From Whitmania pigra (taxonomy: Eukaryota > Annelida > Clitellata > Hirudinida > Haemopidae), in assembly GCA_021613335.1 (NCBI GenBank), contig JAJTWR010000070.1, positions 1-64,000 on the forward strand: DNA of 64,000 nucleotides, in the 5' to 3' direction. Below the pieces are notes generated by a model that saw only the letters and a program-made list of their open reading frames with translations, was not told where the DNA came from and did no database searches. The translations under genes and the position numbers were made by a program. Of this stretch, positions 23,532-32,729 are shown piece by piece (position 1 is the first letter of the stretch; each line of letters opens with the position of its first letter).

Positions 23532-25622
23532 ATGGCGAGTAGATTATTATTTTTTTTGCTGTTGATTGCTACAATCAAATGTTGGGGGCAAAGCAATGTA
23601 AAGAGGCCTGTTATTAAGAGTGATACGACCGAGAAAATTAATCAGTTAAATGAAGTGGTTGTTACCGCTCAATTTGTTCCCAAAACGGTTAAAAAATCGA
23701 TATATAAAGTAAAGGTTTTAAATTCAGACAGAATTAAGTTGACCAATGCAACAACTCTTCAGCAGGTTTTAAATACAGAGGCAGGTTTTAGGTTTAACAA
23801 TAATTTGATTTTAGGGGTGTCTGATTTTGAATTGATGGGCATAAGCGGTCGGAACATCAAAATTTTATTAGACGGGATGCCTGTGGTAGATCGGTCTGAC
23901 ACGCGCGAAAGTTTAAATCAAATTGACATCAATACTATTGAAAGAATTGAATTGGTGGAAGGGCCGGTTTCTGTTATTTATGGTACTGACGCCTTGGCGG
24001 GCGTTATCAATATCATCAGCAAGAAGCCGAAACAAAGCCTGTTGCGTATTAATGCCAGATTACAAGACGAAACGGTGGGAAATGAATACAATGCTATTTT
24101 TGGCGCCGGCAGCCACAACCAACATCTTGGCCTAAGCTGGGCAAAAAGTAAATGGAGCGCTTTGGCGGGGTTTTCACACAACCAGTTTGGAGGATGGAAT
24201 CAACCGGAGCTTACAACCCCCATCGATGAATTTTATAAAATAGTATGGTGGAGGCCAAAAGAGCAGTATCTGGCCAATGCAAAACTCGGCTATAAAACAA
24301 ATAAAGTAAAAGTATGGTACAGAATAGACGGTTTAAACGAAGATATTAACAGCAGTTTTGGAATGAATCCGAGAAATTATTTTGGCAAGTTTCAAACTTA
24401 TCATACCGTGCGGATTACACAACAAATGCAGTCGAATTGGCTGGTATCTCCAAAATTATCGTTAATGGGCGTGTTGGGTTATACCGATTTGGTACGCGAC
24501 ACACGGTCTGTGGACCGCAATTTTGCCACAGGGATAGAAACCCTTAGCACAAGGGAGGGCGAGCAGGATGTAGCCCGCTTTAATTCAGGAATTTTTAGAG
24601 GAATTGCCGTATATAAAATCAATGGCCTGATTTTGTTGCAATCAGGTATCGAATACAACAGAGATCAGGCCAACGGGGCAAGAATAAGCGGTAATCCTAT
24701 AATTAACGATTTTGCCTTTTTTACTTTGGGAGAGCTAACTTTAGGCTCTGTTAGTTTAATGCCGGGCTTAAGGTTTATTAAAAACTCGGTTTATAACGCT
24801 CAGCCGGTTATTCCGTCTTTAAATACTAAAATAGCAATAACAGAAAACTTAGATTGGCGTTTTGCTTATGCAAAGGGTTTTCGGGCGCCTGCTTTAAGAG
24901 AACTTTATTATAATTTTGTAGACGCAAACCATACCATTTATGGCAATCCAAACCTTAAAGCCGAACAATCAGATAGTTTTAATAGTTCTGTGACAGTAAC
25001 GGCTTTGCAAAATGAAAATCTCAGTTGGATAATTGATTTCAAAGGTTTTTACAATTTTATTAAAGACCGAATAGCGTTTGCTCAAGATTTTGTTAATCCT
25101 TCTGTAACCTCCTTATTCAATGTGGAAAATTATCGTACGGCAGGGGCAGGGCTTGAACAGAATTTTGCTTTTAAAAATCTTAAAGCCAACCTTTCTTTTC
25201 TTTACGTTGGCAGATATAATAATTTGCCGCTGAAAGATGCCGGTTTAAAAATTCCAAAAATGATGTGGACGCCCGAATTAGCAGCCAATATCAATTACGA
25301 TTTTGCAAAAATAGGCACAAATATCAGCCTTTTTTGCAAATATACGGGCGTCAGACCAGGTTATGAGATGGATATCAATCAAGCTCCCAAACTTGTCAAA
25401 ACTGGAAGTATTAACTGGGCCGATTTAATGATTAATAAAAAAATAAATCGGTACTTCAACCTAAACGCCGGGATAAAAAATATATTCAATATTACACAGA
25501 TAAGTAATACCTCGGCAATAGGAGAAGGCGGCCATAAGGTATCGGGGCAGCCCGAGCCGATAAGCTATGGCAGATCTTACCTGCTCGGGCTTACTTTCAA
25601 TTGGGAAAAAACGGGTAAATGA
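23532..25622 (+). CDS. TonB-dependent outer-membrane heme receptor (HmuR-like)
   Basis: A 696-residue receptor. It has a signal peptide (LLFFLLLIATIKCWGQ), a TonB-box-like NEVVVTAQF, a plug domain (LQQVLNTEAGFRF, LLDGMPVVDR, ERIELVEGPVSVIYGTDALAGVINIISKK) and a beta-barrel. The bacterial heme-receptor signature is present: FRAP at 450-453, His467 and NPNL at 472-475. It would import heme, or heme from host proteins, using TonB energy. HmuY, its usual lipoprotein partner, is encoded 254 bases downstream. Confidence 0.88.
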   Translation: MASRLLFFLLLIATIKCWGQSNVKRPVIKSDTTEKINQLNEVVVTAQFVPKTVKKSIYKVKVLNSDRIKLTNATTLQQVLNTEAGFRFNNNLILGVSDFELMGISGRNIKILLDGMPVVDRSDTRESLNQIDINTIERIELVEGPVSVIYGTDALAGVINIISKKPKQSLLRINARLQDETVGNEYNAIFGAGSHNQHLGLSWAKSKWSALAGFSHNQFGGWNQPELTTPIDEFYKIVWWRPKEQYLANAKLGYKTNKVKVWYRIDGLNEDINSSFGMNPRNYFGKFQTYHTVRITQQMQSNWLVSPKLSLMGVLGYTDLVRDTRSVDRNFATGIETLSTREGEQDVARFNSGIFRGIAVYKINGLILLQSGIEYNRDQANGARISGNPIINDFAFFTLGELTLGSVSLMPGLRFIKNSVYNAQPVIPSLNTKIAITENLDWRFAYAKGFRAPALRELYYNFVDANHTIYGNPNLKAEQSDSFNSSVTVTALQNENLSWIIDFKGFYNFIKDRIAFAQDFVNPSVTSLFNVENYRTAGAGLEQNFAFKNLKANLSFLYVGRYNNLPLKDAGLKIPKMMWTPELAANINYDFAKIGTNISLFCKYTGVRPGYEMDINQAPKLVKTGSINWADLMINKKINRYFNLNAGIKNIFNITQISNTSAIGEGGHKVSGQPEPISYGRSYLLGLTFNWEKTGK

Positions 25623-25650
25623 AATGATGATGTACGCATAAAAATAAAAA

Positions 25651-25716
25651 ATGAATAGATTAAAGAGTATTGCAAGCGTTGTAATTTTAGCCGCCGATTA
25701 CAAATTAATTAAATAA
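25651..25716 (+). pseudogene. Truncated 21-codon copy of an HmuY-like start
   Basis: The frame MNRLKSIASVVILAADYKLIK ends after 21 codons. Its first 15 residues mirror the HmuY gene's MNRLKNIAIVFALVT, and the bases around the ATG (AAAATGAATAGATTAAA) also match. It looks like the stub of a duplicated or displaced HmuY-type gene. The remaining 25717-25860 holds nothing recognisable. Confidence 0.45.
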
Positions 25717-25876
25717 CCTAAATATTTAGGGTGGTATTATTATCTGGAAAAAAATGCGGATATGACGACTTTATTTTAAGTTTTTTTAACCGGTCGGCAA
25801 TGACGGGTCTTATCTAATAGGATTTCCTGATAAAAGCATAATTAATAAAGAAATAATAATTAAATAAAATTAAAAG

Positions 25877-26941
25877 ATGAATAGATTAAAAAACATCGCG
25901 ATTGTTTTCGCTTTAGTTACAATTTTTATAGCTTGTAGCAAAAAACGAGAGACGCCCAGCCTTCCGTTATTGTTATCTGATGGAAACACTTTAACTCTAA
26001 ACGGATTGACAGGGTCTGAGGATGGCAAGGCTGCGGGAAATAGTGTTTTTGTTGATTTAAGCTCCGGTAAACAAACGTTGGTTTTACGTTCTTCGTGGGA
26101 TTTAGGTTTTTACGGAGGGAAAGATTTTAAGGTAATCATTAATAATACAACCGGCGCGGGAGCCAAAGTAATGGAGGCAAATAATCTTGAGGAGGTAAAT
26201 GAAGCAGATGTAAAAGGGTTGGAATTAGCCGTTAGCCAGGCAAGCCCCTCATCAAAACATTTTGACTATTTTGACGACGTTACCGGAAGTTTTACTAAAA
26301 CGGTTATACCGTCTATATCTGCCGATGCAGCAAATAACAAAGTCATCGTTTTAAATCCCGGAAAAGGGGGCTCGGCGCCTGAAAGAGACTGGGTTAAATT
26401 TAAAATTACCATAAATGAAAGCGGGGGATACGCCGTACAATATGGCAGTATTAAGCAAACGTCTGGCTTTAAATCGGTTGATGTTGTTAAAGATCCTAAT
26501 TATAATTTTAAATACTTCTCGTTTGTCTCCGGAAGCGTTGTAGCTGGCCAACCTGTAAAAAACGAATGGGATTTTGTATGGGGCAATTCGGTTTACCAAA
26601 CTAAAATGGGTGAAATTTGGGTGCCTTATAATTTTTCTGATATGGTATTTATCAATGTTTTAGCCGGAGTACAAGCTGCCGAGGTGTTAAATGCGGATTT
26701 TAATTACGATAAAATAAGCAAAGCAAATTTAAATGACGGTAAAATTAAGTTTTCTTCAGCGGGCGATGCGATAGGGAGTAAATGGAGAAAAGTACCGGGG
26801 GTAGGAATTATAACCGATCGGTTTTATTTGATAAAAGACCCATCGGGTAATGTTTATAAATTAAAGTTTATAAGCATGGGGGTAGGCGGCGATGGCGGCA
26901 CCCGCGGCAAACCTGTTATTGAGTACAAGTTAATCGAATAG
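25877..26941 (+). CDS. hmuY: HmuY-family heme-binding lipoprotein
   Basis: A 354-residue lipoprotein with a clear lipobox (FIACSKK, Cys near 20). HmuY-type features include LVLRSSWDLGFYGGKDFKVIINNTTGAGAK, a central beta-sheet region, VPYNFSDMVFINVLAGVQ and the C-terminal DRFYLIKDPSGNVYKLKFISMGVGGDGG. HmuY proteins bind heme outside the cell and pass it to a TonB receptor. It is longer than the about 216 residues of Porphyromonas HmuY, as in many environmental Bacteroidota. It sits behind the HmuR-like receptor and a convergent terminator follows. Confidence 0.85.
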   Translation: MNRLKNIAIVFALVTIFIACSKKRETPSLPLLLSDGNTLTLNGLTGSEDGKAAGNSVFVDLSSGKQTLVLRSSWDLGFYGGKDFKVIINNTTGAGAKVMEANNLEEVNEADVKGLELAVSQASPSSKHFDYFDDVTGSFTKTVIPSISADAANNKVIVLNPGKGGSAPERDWVKFKITINESGGYAVQYGSIKQTSGFKSVDVVKDPNYNFKYFSFVSGSVVAGQPVKNEWDFVWGNSVYQTKMGEIWVPYNFSDMVFINVLAGVQAAEVLNADFNYDKISKANLNDGKIKFSSAGDAIGSKWRKVPGVGIITDRFYLIKDPSGNVYKLKFISMGVGGDGGTRGKPVIEYKLIE

Positions 26942-26983
26942 CATAAGAGTTTATGTTCATATTATAGTTTATTGTTTTGTTTT

Positions 26984-27016
26984 GAGAAAAACCTTCGTGG
27001 ATGCGAAGGTTTTCTC
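26984..27016. terminator. Bidirectional stem-loop terminator
   Basis: GAGAAAAACCTTCG (26984-26997) and CGAAGGTTTTCTC (27004-27016) form a strong stem with one bulged A and a six-base loop. It lies between the convergent hmuY and methyltransferase genes. A T-rich stretch follows on the plus side (TTTAG) and an A/T-rich one on the minus side. Confidence 0.75.
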
Positions 27017-27036
27017 TTTAGATATTTCAGGTTTTT

Positions 27037-27918
27037 TTAAGGAGTTTTAAATTTTCCAAATACGCCTAAAGGCAGTTTAATGCCTGAGACGGCTTGTAAG
27101 AAAAGTTCTCCTGTTTCTAAATTTTTAACTTCAGGAAAAGAAGTTTTAATCAGGTTTTCTACAATGACGGAAGAAAAACCGAGAGAGTAGGCGTTTAAAA
27201 CAAGAAAGTGTTCTTTTGGATTTAGTAATTGAACTACATCTCGCATCATTTCCTGAATATGTTCTTCCAATTTCCATTTTTCGCCATTTGGCCCATGGCC
27301 AAAAGCAGGCGGATCTAAAATAATACCGTTGTATTTATTACCGCGTTTTAGTTCTCTTTTTACAAATTTTAAAGCGTCTTCTACTATCCAACGTATATTT
27401 TTAAGCTTAGAAAGTTCCATGTTTTCATTTGCCCAAGTGACCGCTTGTTTAATAGAATCTACGTGGGTGGTATCGGCTCCGGCAGCCTTAGCTATAAGAG
27501 AAGCCGCTCCGGTGTAAGCAAATAAGTTTAACACTTTGGGCTTAGAAACGTTAAATTTTTTTATGGATGATGAGATATAATCCCAGTTAACCGCCTGTTC
27601 TGGAAAAAGGCCAACATGCTTAAAGGAGGTTAAGCCCAAACGAAGGGTAATATTTACTTCTGAATTTTTATAGTTAACATTCCATCTGTCTGGCGTATTA
27701 TCGGCATACTTTAGCCAATTTCCCATGGTTGCCGACCTGCTTTTGAAATAAATTTGCGTGCGTTTTTTCCACTCCTGTTCGCTCCAGACTTTTTTCCAAA
27801 CCGCTTGCGGTTCCGGTCGGCATAATACCAGATTGCCAAAACGTTCTAACTTTTCAAAATTGCCGCAATCTAACAATTGATAATCTTTCCAGTTATTTGG
27901 GCTAAGAAGTTGTATCAT
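27037..27918 (-). CDS. Class I SAM-dependent methyltransferase, RlmI/COG1092-like
   Basis: A 293-residue methyltransferase with motif I KVLNLFAYTGAASLIAKAAGA, an acidic cofactor-binding VDSIKQAVTWANEN, IRWIVEDALKF, and the DPPAFG motif (IILDPPAFGHGPNG) that positions the substrate base. The layout resembles the rRNA large-subunit cytosine methyltransferases of the RlmI/RlmK group but lacks an N-terminal PUA domain; the first 100 residues (GNWLKYADNTPDRW, VGLFPEQAVNW) are the Bacteroidota form. Substrate not proven. Confidence 0.8.
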   Translation of the reverse strand: MIQLLSPNNWKDYQLLDCGNFEKLERFGNLVLCRPEPQAVWKKVWSEQEWKKRTQIYFKSRSATMGNWLKYADNTPDRWNVNYKNSEVNITLRLGLTSFKHVGLFPEQAVNWDYISSSIKKFNVSKPKVLNLFAYTGAASLIAKAAGADTTHVDSIKQAVTWANENMELSKLKNIRWIVEDALKFVKRELKRGNKYNGIILDPPAFGHGPNGEKWKLEEHIQEMMRDVVQLLNPKEHFLVLNAYSLGFSSVIVENLIKTSFPEVKNLETGELFLQAVSGIKLPLGVFGKFKTP

Positions 27919-28009
27919 TTAATAAATATGATATTGGATGATTTTTTAAGGCTAAAAGCATCGTTAACAAAACAGGTATTTATATTACGAAATAATTTAA
28001 CCGTTAGCA

Positions 28010-28762
28010 TTAAAGCATACCTTTTGCAATTTTCATAAATTTGCTGGCAAATACAAAATCGTTAAGCTCTTGAATATCGGTTTTGGCGATTTCTTTATTA
28101 GAACCTTCCCAAAATTTTTTGCCTTGGGATAAAAACATGATATAATCGCCAATTCCCATTACCGAGTTCATGTCATGGGTTACTACAATGGTGGTGGTGT
28201 TATACTCTTCGGTAATTTCTTTTATCAACTCGTCAATAACAATAGAGGTTTTAGGGTCTAAACCCGAGTTTGGCTCATCGCAAAATAAATATTTTGGATT
28301 CATGGCAATAGCGCGGGCGATGCCGACACGCTTTTTCATTCCTCCGGAAAGTTCGGCCGGAAAAAGTTTGTTTTTTCCCGGAAGGTTAACTCTTTCTAAG
28401 CAAAAATTAACTCTTTCCAGTTTTTCTTTTTGATTTTTATTGGTAAACATATTTAGGGGAAACATAACGTTTTCCTCTACGGTCATCGAATCAAAAAGCG
28501 CCGAACCTTGAAAAAGCATGCCAATTTCTTTACGTATTTCGATACGTTCTTGGTCATCCATTTGCATAAAATTACGTCCATGGTATTCTACCGAACCTTT
28601 TTCGGGATGATGTAGGCCAATCATACATTTAAGCAGGGTGGTTTTTCCCGAACCCGATCCGCCTATAATCAGATTGGTAATCCCTGCTTCAAATTTTCCC
28701 GAAATATCCTTCAGCACTTCATGGTCTGCAAATGATTTATAAATATTCTTGATTTCAATCAT
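28010..28762 (-). CDS. ABC transporter ATP-binding protein, MlaF-like
   Basis: A 250-residue ATPase with Walker A GGSGSGKTTLLK, signature LSGGMKKRVGIARAIA, and Walker B YLFCDEPNSGLDP. The signature LSGGMKKR and SGLDP are characteristic of the MlaF/Mkl group that powers retrograde phospholipid transport between membranes. I start at the ATG complementary to 28760-28762, which overlaps the permease stop by four bases (ATGA); a longer frame to 28810 would intrude into the permease. The third usual gene, an MlaD-type substrate-binding protein, is not found in the window. Confidence 0.88.
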   Translation of the reverse strand: MIEIKNIYKSFADHEVLKDISGKFEAGITNLIIGGSGSGKTTLLKCMIGLHHPEKGSVEYHGRNFMQMDDQERIEIRKEIGMLFQGSALFDSMTVEENVMFPLNMFTNKNQKEKLERVNFCLERVNLPGKNKLFPAELSGGMKKRVGIARAIAMNPKYLFCDEPNSGLDPKTSIVIDELIKEITEEYNTTTIVVTHDMNSVMGIGDYIMFLSQGKKFWEGSNKEIAKTDIQELNDFVFASKFMKIAKGML

Positions 28763-29493
28763 AATAATAATTGAGTTACAATGTAATCGCACGCTAAAAT
28801 GCTGATACAACTGGTTACAACCGCTCGGGTGCTTGCTTGTGCAACTTCTAACGCGCCGCCTTTTATGTAAAAACCCTCGTAGGCGGGTACCGAAGTAATA
28901 ATGAAACCAAAAACAAATGCTTTTATAAGCGCAACGGTAATGGTGTATGGATTAAATTCGGTGGTAATTCCCTGTATATATTCTGACGGGGTAACAGCTC
29001 CTGATAAAGTACCGCCTAAATAGCCGCCTGTAATGCTTAAAAACATAGAAATAATAACCAAAACAGGAACCATTGTAATGCCGGCTATAATTTTTGGTAA
29101 AATTAAATAGCCCGGAGCGTTAATGCCCATAATTTCAAGCGCATCTATTTGCTCGGTTACACGCATAGTGCCTATTTCTGAGGATATGGCCGAGCCAATT
29201 TTACCGGCCAAAACAATGGCGCTAATAGTTGGACTAAGCTCCAAAATGCTGGAATCCCGATTTACCGAACCGATAATGGTTTTGGGAATAAAATCGCTTA
29301 CCAATTGGAAAGCAATTTGTAAAGTCATTACCGCGCCAATAAAAGTTGATATAATACTGATTAACCCCAGAGAACCTATTCCAATAAAACTCATTTGCTG
29401 AAAAATGGCTTTGAAATAGATTTTCATTTTTTCAGGACGTTTAAACGCTAGTTTTAAAAGCAGTATGTATTTGCCGAAATTGGTAAAATTCAT
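28759..29493 (-). CDS. ABC transporter permease, MlaE-like
   Basis: A 244-residue MlaE/YrbE family permease: QMSFIGIGSLGLISIISTFIGAVMTLQIA, SPTISAIVLAGKIGSAISSEIGTMRVTEQIDALEIMGINAPGYLILPKIIAG, and repeated membrane segments. GxxxSAIxSEIGTMRxTEQIDALExMG is the signature loop of the family. It forms the membrane part of a lipid transporter with the MlaF-like ATPase encoded next, coupled by a four-base overlap. Confidence 0.9.
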   Translation of the reverse strand: MNFTNFGKYILLLKLAFKRPEKMKIYFKAIFQQMSFIGIGSLGLISIISTFIGAVMTLQIAFQLVSDFIPKTIIGSVNRDSSILELSPTISAIVLAGKIGSAISSEIGTMRVTEQIDALEIMGINAPGYLILPKIIAGITMVPVLVIISMFLSITGGYLGGTLSGAVTPSEYIQGITTEFNPYTITVALIKAFVFGFIITSVPAYEGFYIKGGALEVAQASTRAVVTSCISILACDYIVTQLLL

Positions 29494-30207
29494 TATTAAT
29501 AATTTAGAATTGTAAATTTAGTTGTTTAATTTTAATTTCTTTTAAACCAACTCGCTTAAGAGTAAGCGCGGGCCTTTTAATAGCTTATGAATTGGCCGGT
29601 TTATTCTAAAGTTAAAGGTGTTAGAGATATTTTTTTGCATGGTTTTAATGCATCCATTTGAATAAAGGCTGCTCGGCCGCGCTTTTATCCGCAGGATAAT
29701 TGAGTTGAAAAAAAATCAGTTAAGCTGCTTTTGGTTTTAGAGTGTTATGGACTTTCTTTAAAGACTTGTGAGCAGCTTGTTTATTTGTCAACCCGGCCTT
29801 CTGTCGGAAACAATGCGGCTCTCAAAAATCGCGGTTGCGTTGATCGGGTAAACAATCCTGGTATGTGGCTTTGATATAAATCCTATTTTACGGTTTTTGC
29901 TTATTTAGTTTTACAGTGGTCGGCTGTTTTTTCGGCTTTCTTGCCGTATTGTCTGAGGGCTTCCCTGAGAGGTAAAAATTTTTGTTTGATATTTGTCAAC
30001 AAAAATCAAACATATTTTCTTTTTTTAAATAAATTCCATATTTTTTTTACGGCAGTTAAGTAACCATTTTTGCATCTCTATTGAATATTTTTGATGTAAA
30101 AAAGATTACAAATTAACGATAAAATGTTCCTGGCCTTAGTTGTTTATTAAAAAATTGCCGATTGTAAATTTATAATAAGCTCTTTTGTATTTTTAAAAAT
30201 AAGTGTT
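29494..30207. other. Intergenic region with one inverted repeat
   Basis: No gene or RNA was recognised in these 714 bases between the MlaE-like gene (leftward) and the SDR gene (rightward). TGTTTGAT (29983-29990) and ATCAAACA (30005-30012) form a perfect eight-base inverted repeat with a 14-base spacer; the half-site resembles that in the bshC palindrome. Promoters for both divergent genes should lie here, but none stands out. Confidence 0.4.
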
Positions 30208-30900
30208 ATGAATGCAATAATTACCGGCGCAACAAAGGGTATTGGGCGAGCTATCTCTATAAAATTAGCTGAAAATGGGTTTAATTTGGCTTTATGCGCT
30301 AGAAATGCTGATGATTTAAATGCGCTTGCCGCGAAACTTTGTCAATACCATGTTAAGGTTTTCACTTTTGTAGCCGATCTTTCAGATAAGTCTCAAACGC
30401 TGAATTTTTGTAGACAAGCGTTCTTGTCATTTGACCAAATCGATGTTTTGGTAAATAATGCCGGCGCATTTATTCCGCAAAATATATTAGACGAAAAAGA
30501 TAGCGATTTTGAATACCAAATGGCTGTTAATGTTAGCGCAGTGTATTTTATTTCTAAATTTTTTGGGCGTATCATGCGAAATCAGCAGCTTGGACACATT
30601 TTTAATATCTGTTCAGTAGCAAGTAAGGCTGCGGTGCAAAATGCAGGAAGCTATAGTGTAACAAAAGCAGCATTGTTAAGTCTTAATGATGTATTGCGGA
30701 CAGAATTGGCGTTACATCAAGTTAAAGTTACAGCCGTTTTACCGGGATCTACCCTAACAGCTTCTTGGGAGGGCACATCAATCTCTAAAGAAAAGTTTGT
30801 ACAGCCGGGTGATATTGCCGAGATGATAAATGCCGTTTTAAAAATGAGCAAAGGGGCAAATGTAGATGAGCTAACTATAAAGCCGCTTAATTTTATTTAG
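30208..30900 (+). CDS. Short-chain dehydrogenase/reductase
   Basis: A 230-residue classical SDR: cofactor loop TGATKGIGRAI, NNAGAF at strand 4, catalytic Ser in ICSVAS and the Tyr-x3-Lys in SYSVTKAALLSL. The early ARNADDL suggests NADP(H) preference (Arg after strand 2). FabG-like folds of this sort reduce many carbonyl substrates; this one cannot be specified. It is followed 15 bases later by the PspC gene and may share a transcript. Confidence 0.85.
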   Translation: MNAIITGATKGIGRAISIKLAENGFNLALCARNADDLNALAAKLCQYHVKVFTFVADLSDKSQTLNFCRQAFLSFDQIDVLVNNAGAFIPQNILDEKDSDFEYQMAVNVSAVYFISKFFGRIMRNQQLGHIFNICSVASKAAVQNAGSYSVTKAALLSLNDVLRTELALHQVKVTAVLPGSTLTASWEGTSISKEKFVQPGDIAEMINAVLKMSKGANVDELTIKPLNFI

Positions 30901-30915
30901 AAAGGAGAAAGTTTT

Positions 30916-31560
30916 ATGGAGAATAAATTGTTTAGAAATGAGCATAACAAGATTATAGCCGGAGTATCGTCGGGATTGGCTGATCATATTTGGGTAGATG
31001 TTGCTCTTATTCGGATTTTATTTGTGCTGTCTGCAATATTTTTTGCGGGCATTGGCTTAATTGTCTATATTGTGATGTGGATTATACTTCCGTCAAAAAA
31101 TGATCCGACTGCCAAATTTTCAAAATTTAACGATTATTTTCAAAATAATCCCGGTTATTGTGAAATGTTCAACTCATCCAAAACAACTGATAGTCAACAA
31201 AATTCGGATGCGAAAACCAACTGGGATACAGAAAACGCTCATTTGGGGCAAAAACCCGATTTTACCCCGTTTAATGAATTTAACCAAAAGTCAAAAACCT
31301 TTATAGGTTTTGTTTTATTAGTATTGGGTTTTTACTTTTTTCTTTTACAGATGGGTTGGCTGTCGTGGGATTACTTTTATATCTTTTTTGTTTACAAATT
31401 ATGGCCATTAGTTATTATCGCGGTAGGTTTGGTCTTGATTTTCAAAAATAAACAAAAAACAGAGGGGAAAAATTTTGATAATAAAAACTCTCAACAATCA
31501 ACAAAACAAACCGTTGCAGAAGACCTTAGTGATGCAGAGGAGCAAAAAAACGAAAATTAA
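30916..31560 (+). CDS. PspC-domain membrane protein
   Basis: A 214-residue protein with an N-terminal PspC domain (FRNEHNKIIAGVSSGLADHIWVDVALIRILFVLSAIF then a membrane segment ending YIVMWIILPSK), a hydrophilic Asn/Gln-rich middle, and a second membrane module (FIGFVLLVLGFYFFLLQ, LWPLVIIAVGLVLIF) like the LiaI/LiaF transmembrane unit. Such proteins respond to envelope stress. The next gene has the same LiaF-type module, so the two may act together. The C-terminal 30 residues are charged and disordered-looking. Confidence 0.85.
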   Translation: MENKLFRNEHNKIIAGVSSGLADHIWVDVALIRILFVLSAIFFAGIGLIVYIVMWIILPSKNDPTAKFSKFNDYFQNNPGYCEMFNSSKTTDSQQNSDAKTNWDTENAHLGQKPDFTPFNEFNQKSKTFIGFVLLVLGFYFFLLQMGWLSWDYFYIFFVYKLWPLVIIAVGLVLIFKNKQKTEGKNFDNKNSQQSTKQTVAEDLSDAEEQKNEN

Positions 31561-31599
31561 CAGGGCATAATTAAATCGTTCATTTAAATAAAAAAAGTT

Positions 31600-32571
31600 A
31601 TGAAATATTACGGCAAAATAATGTGGGGCATTTTCTTATGTTTTATAGGCGTTGTAATCCTTTTGGATAATTTCCATATTATAAATTTTTATTGGCGGCA
31701 TATCTTTAAATTTTGGCCGGTAGCGTTAATTATTGCCGGTTTTACCATGGCGCTTAATCGTAATGGTTCGCAACTGGGGAGTAAAATTTCATTGGTTGTT
31801 TTGGTGGCGAGTTTAGCGATATTCTTTGTGAAAGGCCAAAATAATTCTTTTGACGTGAACTGTAGTTGGGGTACGATTTTGGAAAACGACTTAAAAGAAG
31901 ATTTAGACGATGATGATGACAGAAAAACAGTAATCCAAGAATTTAAAGAACCGTTTAAACCGGGCGATTCGGCTAAATTAGCCGTCTTAGATTTAAATAT
32001 CGGAGGCGGTTACTACAAATTAGAAACTGCAACAAGCAATTTATTTGATGCAGAGGTAATTAAAAAAAGCGCATTTGGAACCTTTGGTCTTACCAAATTA
32101 AGTACCGATAATACTACAAATCTTACTTTTAAACTTAAAGAAGAGGACTCAAGCAACAAAAAATATGATTTAAATAAAAATAACCGGATTGAGTTAAAAT
32201 TAAACGAAAAACCCGTGTGGAAGTTGAATTTTAATGGCGGGGGCGCCAAAATTGATTTTGATCTTAAAAATTTTAAAATCAGGGAAGTGAATTTTAATGG
32301 CGGGGCCGTTAAATTTAAGGTAAAAATAGGCGATTTATTGCCTGTTACCGATGTTAATATTAATAGCGGCATTGCCAAAATAAGCATATTAGTTCCTCAA
32401 ACTTTGGGTTGTCAAATTAATACTCATATGGAATTATCTGCCAAAAAATTTAAAGGATTTACCAAAGTTGGCGATAATCTATATCAAACTGCTGATTTTA
32501 AATCGGCCAGCCGAAAGGTTTTTGTAAATTTAGACGGCGGCTTAAGTTCTTTTGAAGTTAAACGTTACTAG
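31600..32571 (+). CDS. LiaF/DUF5668-like membrane protein
   Basis: A 323-residue protein. Residues 1-80 are a LiaI-LiaF transmembrane module (IMWGIFLCFIGVVILLDNFHI, HIFKFWPVALIIAGFTMAL, SLVVLVASLAIFFVKG). An acidic linker (EDLDDDDDRK) leads to a beta-helical C-terminal domain with repeats such as KLNFNGGGAKIDFDLKNFKI and EVNFNGGAVKFKVKIG, typical of cell-envelope stress sensors of the LiaF C-terminal/DUF4097 type. It is 39 bases after the PspC gene and probably cotranscribed. Confidence 0.8.
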   Translation: MKYYGKIMWGIFLCFIGVVILLDNFHIINFYWRHIFKFWPVALIIAGFTMALNRNGSQLGSKISLVVLVASLAIFFVKGQNNSFDVNCSWGTILENDLKEDLDDDDDRKTVIQEFKEPFKPGDSAKLAVLDLNIGGGYYKLETATSNLFDAEVIKKSAFGTFGLTKLSTDNTTNLTFKLKEEDSSNKKYDLNKNNRIELKLNEKPVWKLNFNGGGAKIDFDLKNFKIREVNFNGGAVKFKVKIGDLLPVTDVNINSGIAKISILVPQTLGCQINTHMELSAKKFKGFTKVGDNLYQTADFKSASRKVFVNLDGGLSSFEVKRY

Positions 32572-32713
32572 ACAACGGTTTGCGAACTTTTGGTTATTTT
32601 GCATGCTTTAAAGAGTTTTTATGTTAAGCGTGGCTGAAGATTCTGAAATCGGGGTATGCAAAAAAATACAGAACAATTAATATTTTAGTCATTTCTACCT
32701 TGTAACAATCCGT

Positions 32714-32721
32714 TATCTTTG
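32714..32721 (+). promoter_or_regulatory. -7 promoter box immediately before ispG
   Basis: TATCTTTG matches TAnnTTTG. It ends eight bases before the ispG ATG at 32730, so the transcript would begin at or within a few bases of the start codon. Confidence 0.45.
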
Positions 32722-32729
32722 CGGCAACA

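Noticed and set aside
29494..30207. Small gene or RNA in the 714-base gap
   Set aside because: No frame with a plausible start and coding character, and only one short inverted repeat, were seen.
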